Positions 9,082 to 18,761 of a stretch of 64,000 nucleotides of DNA are shown piece by piece; positions within the stretch are counted from its first letter, which is position 1, and each line of letters opens with the position of its first letter. Below the pieces are notes generated by a model. That model saw only the letters and a program-made list of their open reading frames with translations. It had not been told where the DNA came from and searched no databases. The translations under genes and the position numbers were made by a program. The DNA lies in assembly GCF_000243215.1 (NCBI RefSeq), contig NZ_JH594596.1, positions 1,367,305 to 1,431,304 on the forward strand, in the 5' to 3' direction. Origin of the DNA: Odoribacter laneus YIT 12061 (lineage in GTDB: Bacteria; Bacteroidota; Bacteroidia; Bacteroidales; Marinifilaceae).

Positions 9082-11142
9082 ATTACCCACCTTACCATAA
9101 GATACTCTCAACTTCAAACGATTAATCGCATCAATTCCCCAGAAATTTTCATTCGACACTATCCACCCCAAAGACCCGGAAGGGAAGAAACCAAATCGTT
9201 TTCCTTTCGGGAAGTTTTCTGAACCGTTATAACCAAAATTCCCTTCCAAAAGATATTTATCAGCAATACTATAAGTAATACGTCCGGCAAATCCACGACG
9301 ACGATACGGGATATTTCCTCTGGAATCCGCATTCAGATCCACATATTCCCGTTGGTTGAATAGTAACATACCGGTAATATTGTGCATCCCAAAAGTCCGG
9401 TTGTAATTTACCTGAGCTTCCAGATAAATAGCCCGGTTAGCACTATTTTCCCGTTCATACCCTAAAGGTTTTTCTTCCCGAAATACAGGACTGTATAAAT
9501 CTTCTCCGGTTTCCGGATCTTTTCCCAAATAACGTTTTACTTCAAATTCCTTAATCCGTACGTTATTGGTCTGGGTATACCGATCGTAAGAGAATAATCC
9601 TCTCAAAGACAATCCTTTTAATAAGAAATCCAACTCCCAGTTTGCACCGAAACTCGCCTGCAGAGTCGTCCGGTCCTGAGTAGAATACCCCGATTGGGTT
9701 ACCCGTCCCCAAGGATTAAATCCGACATAAGCCTGAGCTCCTCCCGGTGTCCCGTCCGGATTACGAGCGGGATAAGCTATCGGAGAAATCATCTGCATGG
9801 CTTGAAAAATATCAGGAGAACTAAAGCCTGGATAATTTCCGTTCTGAATAATTCCTCCCAATCCCAACTGTAAAGTGAAGTTTTTAGCCAAAGCCACATC
9901 GATATTACTTCGGAAATTATAACGCTTTACATTGGCATTCGTGTTGTATTTATTGGATGGATCTTCCCGATACAATCCGTCCTGTAAGGTAAAACCGACA
10001 TTCATATAATACTTGAAAATATCTGTTCCTCCGGTCACACTCAAGTTATTAATGGTTTGCCAGGAAGTTTTATGCAACACCTCATCTGCCCAATCTACAC
10101 TCGGATAAAGGTAAGGATCGGAACCGTCAGCATATTTTTGTAATTCCTCTGGCGTCCATCTTTCCTGTTGACCGGAAAAACGCAAGGCCTCGTTCATCAA
10201 AGAAGCATATTCAAATCCATTGACATATTTCGGTAAACGTAAAGCCTGTAATACAGCAGCTTCCGCCCGGAAAGTAATATGAGGTTTACCCGTTACCCCC
10301 CGCTTGGTGGTAATCAGAATCACTCCGTTCGCCCCCCTGGCTCCATATACAGCCGTAGCAGAAGCATCCTTCAGTATAGTAAAACTTTCCACTTCCTGAG
10401 CATTGATCTGATTTAAGTCCCGTTCCACTCCATCAATCAATACCAAAGGATTATTGTTTCCGAAAGAAGCAATTCCCCGGATATATACCTGCGCTTGATC
10501 ATAACCCGGTTCCCCGCTGGTCTGACGACTGATAATACCCGGCATTTGTCCGGCCAAAGCATTCGACAACGAAGGAGTAGATACTTTTAACACTTCCTCA
10601 GAAGCAATGGTAGAAAGTGCACCGGTAACCGATACTTTTTTCTGTTTTCCATAACCGACCACCACGACTTCTTCCATCGCCTGAGCATCGACCTCCATCT
10701 TCACTTCCATCTCCGGCTTTACCACCACCTCCATATCTTTATACCCGACAGAAGTAAATAAAAGCTTTTTAGTTCCTTCTGGCACCAACAGAACAAAATT
10801 ACCGTCGAGATCCGTTGTCGTACCGGTTCCTGTGCCAGGAATACGAATGTTTACCCCAATCATGGGTTCCCCTTTTTCATCTGCGACATACCCTTTCACC
10901 GTGATCTTTTTCGTCTGCTGTAAGCCCTCGGAATCGTTTTCATAAAAACCGGGAATAAACAAATTTTCCTTTTCGAAGGAGCCCGGGTTACCAGTAAAAG
11001 CGAAACTCGTTTTTGCCGGTAAACTCCCATACACGGCTCCAGATTCCCAAGTTGGTAATAACGAAAGGAATGCTACAGCTACCGCAGAAGCAGTAAACTG
11101 TCGTCTTCCCCAGTACATTTGAACAATTTTAGATTTTTTCAT
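9078..11142 (-). pseudogene. susC, 5' fragment (TonB-dependent transporter) truncated by IS
   Basis: This fragment holds the signal peptide, a carboxypeptidase-like regulatory domain (KGYVADEKGEPMIGVNI near residue 84), the TonB-box region VVVVGYGKQKK, the plug (ALAGQMPGIISRQTSGEPGYD), and the first part of the barrel up to LKLRVSYGKVGND. Translation then enters the insertion element and stops after five extra residues, LEFNL, at 9061. SusC proteins form outer-membrane channels that import glycans with SusD, driven by TonB. The missing C-terminal third of the barrel makes this product non-functional. It is preceded by the GH2 gene with a 48-bp gap. Confidence 0.94.
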
Positions 11143-11190
11143 AGAATGTATCCTATTTATTAGTTAGATGTATAATATTCTACTGCGGAA

Positions 11191-12996
11191 TTATTTCTTC
11201 TCTAAAGAATTACATATTTCCTTATTGATTTCCCTAAGTTTATTTTCATCCAATTTTACTTTTTCCCGGTCATAAGTCATAAAGCCATTTACTTCCCTCT
11301 CGACATCTGTTGTTTGAGTATATACAGCTGCTGAAAATCCTCTGCAAATCAGATTTTTAAGTATTGTGGCATATTTTTCATATTCTGCCATCGCCTCCTC
11401 GTTACTTGTAAGTTCAATATACCCCCAGTTGAGGGAAGGCTCCCACAAATGCTCTTTGCAAACCAGACCGATTCCGCCAAATTCGCCTAAAACAGTTGCC
11501 CGCTGCGCATCATACAAATAAAGCTCTGGAGTAGGATAATTGTGGAGATCCAATATATCTCCGCAGGTGTAATGATTTCCTCCACTGGCCGGATTCACCA
11601 GCCGGCCCGGATCGTAATCTTTTGTCCAGCGAACGATTTCCTCCGTTTTAAATTGCCCCCAAGCCTCGTTGAAAGGCACCCACACTCCAATACAAGGATA
11701 AGAATAAAGATGATCGATGATCGATTGCCATTCCTTGCGGTAGACGGATTCTGAAAAACTGCTCCGGACGTATTCTGTGCCTTTGAAATAATTCCGGTTT
11801 TGCCATTCCGGACCGCGGTCCCCGTTTGGCATATCCTGCCAAACGATCATGCCCAGACGGTCGCAATGGTAATACCAACGCGCCGGCTCTACTTTAACAT
11901 GCTTGCGGATCATATTAAATCCCCATTCCTTCGTCTTTGCAATATCGTAAAGCAAAGCCGAATCGCTCGGAGCCGTATACAATCCATCCGGCCACCATCC
12001 CTGATCCAAAGGACCATACTGAAATAAATCCTGATTATTCAACTGCAACCGCACAATACCGCTTTCATCCCGCTTCACCGAATATTTGCGCATAGCGGCA
12101 TAACTTTTTACCCGATCCACACAACGGTTTCCCTCCCACAAAGAAATAGACAAATCATACAAAAAAGGATTCTCTGGACTCCACAACAGCATATCAGCAG
12201 GCATAGGCACTTCTATACGCTGACCGCATAAGGAACGGGAAGAAGAAACAGTTTTCCCTCCAGCGCTCACCTCGACCTGCACAACCCCTTTGCTTTCCGT
12301 AGAAACCTCTACCGACAATATCCGCCGGTCGATATCGGGAGTTACCCGTAAATAGGAAATAGAATGTTCCGGCACCGGCTCCAGCCAAACCGTTTGCCAG
12401 ATCCCACTGACAGAAGTGTACCAAATCCCTTCCGGACGCCTCACTTGTTTTCCCCGGGGTTGAATTCCCTGATCCGTAGGATCGCTTACCCGCACTGTCA
12501 GCCGATTATCCCCCTTTACCAATGCCGATGTAATATCGAAAGTAAAAGGAGTATACCCCCCACTATGATTTCCCACTTTCACGCCATTTACCCAAACATC
12601 CGTTTTCCAGTCCACCGCTTCAAAATGTAAAAGGATTCGTTTCTTTTTCCAAGCAGGATCTATTTGAAACTCCCGCTTATACCACAATTCTTCATTCGCC
12701 TCTAAAACCCGCCCTACTCCGGAAAGAGCAGATTCCAACGCAAAAGGCACCAATATTTGCCCTTCATAAGTCTCTGGTTCAGGGCTCCCCATCGGAACCA
12801 CTGCATATTCCCACAGGCCGTTCAGATTTTTCCAAACTTCCCGTTCCATAATCGGACGGGGATATTCCTGCCATACCCGATCCGGCCTCAATTCTTTCCC
12901 CCAACGCGTCATCAGCCGATCACCGGCAGGCTGCCATTGAGCAAAAGAAGAAAATCCGGTCCAAACAATTATTAAAAAAAGTATTATTCCACGCAT
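11191..12996 (-). CDS. Glycoside hydrolase family 2, secreted
   Basis: A 601-residue enzyme with a signal peptide (FSSFAQW). It has the GH2 sugar-binding jelly-roll (residues about 25-200, with FEAVDWKTDVWVNGVKVGNHSGGYTPF), an immunoglobulin-like domain and a TIM barrel. The acid/base glutamate is in GVWVPFNEAWGQF and the nucleophile is probably the glutamate in VLGEFGGIGL. The family includes beta-galactosidases, beta-glucuronidases and beta-mannosidases; the sequence alone does not decide which. Compact size without extra C-terminal domains is common in PUL members. It is the first gene after the regulator, and a -7 promoter element and palindrome lie just upstream, so it probably leads the PUL operon. 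Confidence 0.92.
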   Translation of the reverse strand: MRGIILFLIIVWTGFSSFAQWQPAGDRLMTRWGKELRPDRVWQEYPRPIMEREVWKNLNGLWEYAVVPMGSPEPETYEGQILVPFALESALSGVGRVLEANEELWYKREFQIDPAWKKKRILLHFEAVDWKTDVWVNGVKVGNHSGGYTPFTFDITSALVKGDNRLTVRVSDPTDQGIQPRGKQVRRPEGIWYTSVSGIWQTVWLEPVPEHSISYLRVTPDIDRRILSVEVSTESKGVVQVEVSAGGKTVSSSRSLCGQRIEVPMPADMLLWSPENPFLYDLSISLWEGNRCVDRVKSYAAMRKYSVKRDESGIVRLQLNNQDLFQYGPLDQGWWPDGLYTAPSDSALLYDIAKTKEWGFNMIRKHVKVEPARWYYHCDRLGMIVWQDMPNGDRGPEWQNRNYFKGTEYVRSSFSESVYRKEWQSIIDHLYSYPCIGVWVPFNEAWGQFKTEEIVRWTKDYDPGRLVNPASGGNHYTCGDILDLHNYPTPELYLYDAQRATVLGEFGGIGLVCKEHLWEPSLNWGYIELTSNEEAMAEYEKYATILKNLICRGFSAAVYTQTTDVEREVNGFMTYDREKVKLDENKLREINKEICNSLEKK

Positions 12997-13035
12997 AAGT
13001 CACAACTTTTATTTTCGAGAATTAAATTTCTCTAA

Positions 13036-13086
13036 CAAAAGTATATGACAACCTCCTTCCTTTTAAAAACAATTATCCCAGATAAT
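13036..13086 (-). promoter_or_regulatory. Candidate PUL promoter with palindromic operator
   Basis: On the minus strand, upstream of the GH2 gene, TACTTTTG at 13043-13036 matches the Bacteroidetes -7 consensus TAnnTTTG. About 30 bp further upstream is a perfect palindrome ATTATC-CCA-GATAAT (13072-13086). A site there would suit an activator, and the HTCS regulator gene ends only 20 bp beyond it. The -33 element is not clear. Role and regulator are inferred. Confidence 0.5.
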
Positions 13087-13106
13087 AGAACATTCGTCTC
13101 AATCCT

Positions 13107-16100
13107 TTATTTTCCGGCAAAATCCTTAGGTAGTACTCCAAATTGTTTTAAAAAACACTTGGTAAAATAAGAAGGGGTATTAAAACCGACGAGATAACAA
13201 ATCTCACTCACCGGATATTTTCCTTCCTGTAATAATTCAGCCGCTTTTTTCAATCGTTCCAAGCGCAAATAATCATTCGGGGTTAAATCCGATAATCCGC
13301 GAATCTTTCTATAGAAACTGGATCGGCTCATATAAAGAGCATCGGCTACATCGTCCATGCCAAAATCCGGGTTGTGTAAATTAGCCCGTATAATTTCATG
13401 CAATTTTTTCAAAAATTCCTCATCTGCTTTCGACAGGGCCATCGTATTGGAAGCTACTAGAGGGGAACGGGCATAAGTTTCCCTCAATTTCTCACGGTTT
13501 TGCAACAAGTTAGCCAGAGTTGCATATAAAAATTCAACTGAAAAAGGTTTTTCAATATACGCATCCGCTCCCATCTCCAAGCCTTCGATTTTGGATTGCA
13601 TATTGGTTTTAGCCGTCAGTAAAACGACCGGGATATGACTATAATTGACATCCGATTTCAAGCGATGACAAAGTTCAAACCCATCCATACAAGGCATAAC
13701 GACGTCGCTAACGACTATATTCACATAGGTGGAATCCAAAATCTCCAATGCTTTTTTTCCGTCTATTGCTTTTATTACATTATAATATACGGACAATTGA
13801 CGTTCCAGAAAAACCAACATATCCGGATCGTCTTCCACAATTAAAGCAATGGGTTTATTTTTATTTATCGCCTTGTTCTCCCGGATATCCAATTCCCTGT
13901 TATGCTGTTCCTGAACTTCCGGTTTTAAACGGATTACTCCTTTTTGAGTAATGGGCAAGAGCAATACAAAACAATTCCGGTCTGTTTCCTCTGTCATCTT
14001 CAAAGATCCCTGATGCAGTTCTGCCAGAGAACGTGCCAAGGCCAGGCCGATTCCGGAACCTCCCGTCACCTCTTTAATTTCCTGATCCTGATATTGAACA
14101 AAAGGTTTAAAAATTTCTGTTCTGACCTCGGGGGGGACAATAACTCCGTCGTTGGCCACTTCTATCGCGAATCCGTCAGCTTGCCCGGTATCCAGCTTTA
14201 CCGTAATGCGAGTATCCCCATATTTTACAGCATTACTAAATAAATTACTGAGGATTTTGGTAAAGGCTTCCTGGTCCACATGGGCCATAAATTCTCCTTC
14301 TGGAATATCCATAGAAAATTCTATTTCCTTTTGTTTCGCCAAAGGCAAAAAACGCAGTCCTGTTTCCCGGATCAAAGCTGAAATGTTACGTTCTACAAAA
14401 TTTAACCGGAATCCTTTCACCTCTGTTTTCCGGAAATCCAGCAACTGGTTGGTCAAATTCAACAACCGTTCGGTATTTCGGTTCATAATATTCAAATCCT
14501 CTTCTACCTCCGGTTGTATTTCTTTTTTCATCAGTATATTTTCCAACGGTCCTTTTATCAACGTCAAAGGTGTTCGGATTTCATGGGCCACATTTGTAAA
14601 AAAATCGATTTTCGCCCGATAGATTTCCCTTTCTTTTTCCCTTTCAAATTTCTCCGCCTGTAATCGGTAATGACGAGCATTCCGTCGTCTGAAATAAAAC
14701 AGGGTATAAAGAATAGAAGCGATACCCAGTAATACATATAAACTATAAGCCCATCCGGATAAATAAAAAGGAGGTAAAACAGATACATATAATATTCTTT
14801 CCTGCTCATTCCATACCCCATCGCTATTGGAAGCTTTCACTCTAAAAATATAATCTCCGTGTTTTAGGTTAGAATAAGTAATCAAAGGACCGCGGTCCGA
14901 AGGTTGCCAATCTGAATCGAATCCGTCCAGCCGATACATCAATTGATTCATCTCCGGAGCCTGGTAACTGAGAGCTGCGATCCGAAAAGAGAATGAATTT
15001 TGATTCGACTTGAGTACCAAAGTGTCTGAAATAATAATGCTTTTTTTCAAAGGAGAATTCTCCTCTCCTACTTCCACCCGATTATTGAACAGCCAGAAAT
15101 CTGTAACGGCAACCGGAGGAATGTATTTATTCTCTTGAAAATTCTGGGGATCAAACACGATAAACCCCTCTATACTTCCCAAGTAAATCTTTCCATCCGG
15201 TGTTTTTAAGCTCGAACGATAGTTGAATTGGTTACAAAGCAATCCATTAGCAATCGTAAACGATTTAAACTCCCCTTTCTCCCGGTCAAAGCGCAATAAT
15301 CCTTTATTCGTCGTCAACCAAAAGTATCCTTCTTTATCCTCCACAATTTGATAGACGACATCATTAGGCAATCCTTCCCGCATAGTATAACGCACAAAGT
15401 TTTCCGTCTCCGGACAATACCGGCAAAATCCGCCTCCCTGGGTGGTCAGCCATACCTGACGATGAGTATCTTCGTATATGCTCAATACTTTATTGTATGG
15501 AAGACTGCTTGTATCCCTGTCATCCTGTAAAAAATTTACCCATTTCTTATTTTTCACATCAAACTTCCAGGCTCCGTTTGCATACGTTGCCAGCCACATA
15601 TTTCCCTGAGCATCCTCTTTGATATCGTGAATAAATTTTCCTTCCAATTCCGGTATACGAATAAAACAATCCTTTTCCCGATCGTATTGCAGTAATCCGA
15701 AAAGAGTCCCCAACCAAATATCTCCGGCAGAAGTTTTAAAAATGGAAAAAACACTGTTATCATTTAAACTGTTCGGAGCAACACCGCGGGAATAACTTCT
15801 TATTTTACCCGTTTTAGTGTTCAATACTTTTAAACCTTTGGAAAAAGTTCCGATCCAAAGAAATTCTCCGTCCATACACAAAGCATGTACATTCCGGAAC
15901 TCCCGGCTCGGCTCAAAAAAATAGAATTTTTTCGTCACAGGATCAAAACGGTTTAATCCGCCGTCTTCTGTTCCGATCCATACAGAGCCGTCTGGAGCCG
16001 GACAAAATTCCCTCACCCGCCTTCCATGCAAACTATTGGAATGATGAAGAGGATAATATTTTTCAAAATAAGTATAAGGAACCGGATAATAATCTACTCC

Positions 16101-17144
16101 TCCGAAATAAGTGCCAATCCATATTCCCCCTTCCTTATCTTTGCAAAAAGAGTAAACAGCATTATCCGAAAGGGCATACGGATCTTCTCCGGAAGTTATC
16201 AAGTGAGTGTAATGATCCGTACGTATATTATAAATAAATACTCCGGATTCCGAACCGACCCAGATTTCAGCGTCCGAATAAAGACAAATATCCCTCACCC
16301 ATAAATTCTGACGATTTTCATCACTCACCAGTAAATCCCGGACTTTACCCGAAGTCAGGTTAACCTCTCTCAACCCTCCTTTTGCAGAAGCGACATACAA
16401 ACAATTATAAGGCCCGGGCAGTATACGCGAAACAATGTCTTCCGCAAAAACCTTCTCTCCCCTTGGGGTTTGAAAAGGGACAAGCGTTTCCAATCCATCT
16501 TCTGAATACCACAGGCCTTCCCCAAAAAAGCCGATCCACATCCGGCCTTTTCCGTCAAATGCAAAACATTGTACATTTGCCTGATGGTTTTTTTTCCGGT
16601 TTAACGGATAGTTTCTCAACTCTTTCTTTCCCGGATCATACCGGAAAATTCCCTGTCTCTCCACTGCCATCCAAATCTGTCCCACGGAATCATTTCCGAT
16701 CATAGTAACCGTTTCTTCTATCTGAACTCCTTCCCCCGTAGAAACAGCAAAACGATCAAATTCCTCTTTTTCCGGACGGTAAATATATAAACCAGCATCC
16801 GTACCTACCCACAAATTACCGTCTTTACCTTCATACAAGGTCGTAATAATATTATTTCCTATACTCCGGGGGTTACCAAACTCCCGCCGGAATACTTTTA
16901 AAGAAAGGCCATCAAAACGATTCAGGCCATCTTTTGTGCCGAACCACATAAATCCTTGCCGGTCCTGTAAGACCGTATTTACCGTATTCTGGGAAAGTCC
17001 TTCTTTAATACTTAAATTCCGCAGATAATATCTTTTATCTCCCGGCATACCCCAAGCTTCCGATACGCTCCCGATGCACATAAAATAACACCCTGCTATT
17101 ATTTTTGCACAAACACAAAGAGAGCTCTTTAATCCCTTATTCAT
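13107..17144 (-). CDS. Hybrid two-component system (HTCS) PUL regulator
   Basis: The frame could start at a TTG (17165), but the ATG at 17142-17144 begins a signal/anchor sequence and gives 1345 residues. A periplasmic double propeller of Reg_prop repeats comes first (GLSQNTVNTVLQDRQGFMWF, then many FxWIGT units). A Y_Y_Y domain (YRLDGFDSDWQ, near 745), a transmembrane helix near 800, and HisKA with NVAHEIRTPLTLIKG follow. The HATPase has GSGIGLALARSL, the receiver has VVSDVVMPCMDGF, and the C-terminus is an AraC-type HTH (FGMDDVADALYMSRSSFYRK). HTCS proteins bind a glycan fragment in the periplasm and activate their own PUL. It is encoded immediately upstream of the GH2-susC-susD operon, on the same strand, and should control it. 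Confidence 0.95.
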   Translation of the reverse strand: MNKGLKSSLCVCAKIIAGCYFMCIGSVSEAWGMPGDKRYYLRNLSIKEGLSQNTVNTVLQDRQGFMWFGTKDGLNRFDGLSLKVFRREFGNPRSIGNNIITTLYEGKDGNLWVGTDAGLYIYRPEKEEFDRFAVSTGEGVQIEETVTMIGNDSVGQIWMAVERQGIFRYDPGKKELRNYPLNRKKNHQANVQCFAFDGKGRMWIGFFGEGLWYSEDGLETLVPFQTPRGEKVFAEDIVSRILPGPYNCLYVASAKGGLREVNLTSGKVRDLLVSDENRQNLWVRDICLYSDAEIWVGSESGVFIYNIRTDHYTHLITSGEDPYALSDNAVYSFCKDKEGGIWIGTYFGGVDYYPVPYTYFEKYYPLHHSNSLHGRRVREFCPAPDGSVWIGTEDGGLNRFDPVTKKFYFFEPSREFRNVHALCMDGEFLWIGTFSKGLKVLNTKTGKIRSYSRGVAPNSLNDNSVFSIFKTSAGDIWLGTLFGLLQYDREKDCFIRIPELEGKFIHDIKEDAQGNMWLATYANGAWKFDVKNKKWVNFLQDDRDTSSLPYNKVLSIYEDTHRQVWLTTQGGGFCRYCPETENFVRYTMREGLPNDVVYQIVEDKEGYFWLTTNKGLLRFDREKGEFKSFTIANGLLCNQFNYRSSLKTPDGKIYLGSIEGFIVFDPQNFQENKYIPPVAVTDFWLFNNRVEVGEENSPLKKSIIISDTLVLKSNQNSFSFRIAALSYQAPEMNQLMYRLDGFDSDWQPSDRGPLITYSNLKHGDYIFRVKASNSDGVWNEQERILYVSVLPPFYLSGWAYSLYVLLGIASILYTLFYFRRRNARHYRLQAEKFEREKEREIYRAKIDFFTNVAHEIRTPLTLIKGPLENILMKKEIQPEVEEDLNIMNRNTERLLNLTNQLLDFRKTEVKGFRLNFVERNISALIRETGLRFLPLAKQKEIEFSMDIPEGEFMAHVDQEAFTKILSNLFSNAVKYGDTRITVKLDTGQADGFAIEVANDGVIVPPEVRTEIFKPFVQYQDQEIKEVTGGSGIGLALARSLAELHQGSLKMTEETDRNCFVLLLPITQKGVIRLKPEVQEQHNRELDIRENKAINKNKPIALIVEDDPDMLVFLERQLSVYYNVIKAIDGKKALEILDSTYVNIVVSDVVMPCMDGFELCHRLKSDVNYSHIPVVLLTAKTNMQSKIEGLEMGADAYIEKPFSVEFLYATLANLLQNREKLRETYARSPLVASNTMALSKADEEFLKKLHEIIRANLHNPDFGMDDVADALYMSRSSFYRKIRGLSDLTPNDYLRLERLKKAAELLQEGKYPVSEICYLVGFNTPSYFTKCFLKQFGVLPKDFAGK

Positions 17145-17277
17145 ACAATTGTAAATATTTCCCAATAACTGTTATTCTTCAACAAATATAGTACATACAA
17201 TATTCGTTTGCAAACATTCAAGTTTGGAAATATCTATTTAACAGAGTTAAATACACCCGAAGGAAACAGAGAGAAGT

Positions 17278-18513
17278 TTAGGAAACTTTCGTATTTTCTC
17301 CCGGTACAAACATTTCAGCTGGATATTGAAAAATTTTTAAATTAAAATGAGGGACAACAGCCAGAATATGATCGAAGATGTCGGATTGTACCTTTTCATA
17401 AGCGATCCATTCCTGTTTCAAGGAAAAACAATAAATTTGAATAGGGATTCCTACAGCCGTCGGTTGCAATTGCCGGACCATATGCGTCATATCGTTATTG
17501 ATATCGGGATTCGCTTCTAACCAGAATTCCATATATTCCCGGAAAATCCCCAAGTTTGTCAGTTTCCGTTCATCCAGAATTGTCCCTTTGTTTTTATTCA
17601 TATTTTCCAAGGTAGAAAGCATTTTTTCAATGTATTCTTTCAGATAAACGGACGATCTGAAACCTTCTATTTCTTCTGGAGACAAAAAATGTACCGTGCT
17701 GATATCTATGCTTACATAACGCTCAATCCGCCGGCCGTTGGATTCCTGCATTCCTCTCCAGTTAATAAAAGACTGAGAGACCAATTGATAAGTAGGAATA
17801 GTAGAAATCGTCATATCCCAGTTTTGTACTTTCACGGTATATAAATTAATTTCCAGCACCACTCCGTTGGCATTATTACTCGGCATTACAATCCAATCCC
17901 CGATCCGGATCATTTTATTGGCCAATAATTGTACGCCTGCTACAAAACCCAGAATCGAATCCTTAAATATCAACAGCAAAACAGCAGCGAAAGCACCCAA
18001 TCCCACAATCAGATGTTCCGGAGATTTATTTACCATAATACTGATGACAATAATGACTACAACCGTATAAATAAATGTCTTTAATACCTGAATAAAAACC
18101 CGGATAGGACGATTTTTGGCTATCGGATAACTTTCATAAATATTATTAATTGTACTCAACAAGTTACTGAATATAATCATACTGACGACAACCATCCAGA
18201 TATCGACCAGCCGTTGCAGTATATAGACTTTAGCCCAAGGTATATTCTCTAATATAATATAAGCAGCCAAGGGAGGAATTAAATAGGAAAGTTTGTTGAA
18301 AAAACGTTGCTTATATATAATGTCATGCCACGAACGCTTGGTTTTCCCCATGATTTTCCAAATCAGTAAAGACAACCATTTGTTGATTACAAAATAAAGC
18401 AAGGCGGCTATCAGCGCTACAATAACAGAGTGAAATATGATATCAAGAATGACTTCCGTATGAGGATTATGCACAGAAATGCCTAAAAAATCCAACCATC
18501 CTTTTTTATCCAT
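17278..18513 (-). CDS. MscS-family mechanosensitive channel (YbdG-like)
   Basis: A 411-residue inner-membrane protein with about five transmembrane segments in residues 25-190, followed by the MscS beta domain (GFVAGVQLLANKMIRIGDWI, then GVVLEINLYTVKVQNWD and STIPTYQLVSQSFINWRGM). Length and N-terminal layout resemble E. coli YbdG, a miniconductance channel for osmotic downshock. The pore-helix region is YVVVIIVISIMVNKSPEHLI and following. It stands alone between the HTCS gene and a divergent transporter gene and has no evident link with the PUL. Confidence 0.88.
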   Translation of the reverse strand: MDKKGWLDFLGISVHNPHTEVILDIIFHSVIVALIAALLYFVINKWLSLLIWKIMGKTKRSWHDIIYKQRFFNKLSYLIPPLAAYIILENIPWAKVYILQRLVDIWMVVVSMIIFSNLLSTINNIYESYPIAKNRPIRVFIQVLKTFIYTVVVIIVISIMVNKSPEHLIVGLGAFAAVLLLIFKDSILGFVAGVQLLANKMIRIGDWIVMPSNNANGVVLEINLYTVKVQNWDMTISTIPTYQLVSQSFINWRGMQESNGRRIERYVSIDISTVHFLSPEEIEGFRSSVYLKEYIEKMLSTLENMNKNKGTILDERKLTNLGIFREYMEFWLEANPDINNDMTHMVRQLQPTAVGIPIQIYCFSLKQEWIAYEKVQSDIFDHILAVVPHFNLKIFQYPAEMFVPGENTKVS

Positions 18514-18761
18514 AAATTTTATCTTTTAATTAAAATTTATACGGAGAAAGACAAGATTTGTTAGCTGTAACCCGCCCTTATTGGCACAAGCTTTAAAAGC
18601 TTTCAAAGAATTGAAGAGTTTTTACTTATCATTATTTTTCAAATAAAATATTTTACAAAGTCATTATTTTTATTATTTTTACGTCGTTTAAAAAGAAACA
18701 ACTTTTTAACCAACTGATTGCGCGTCTTATTGTCTTATTAATCAACTAACAATTTAACCTA

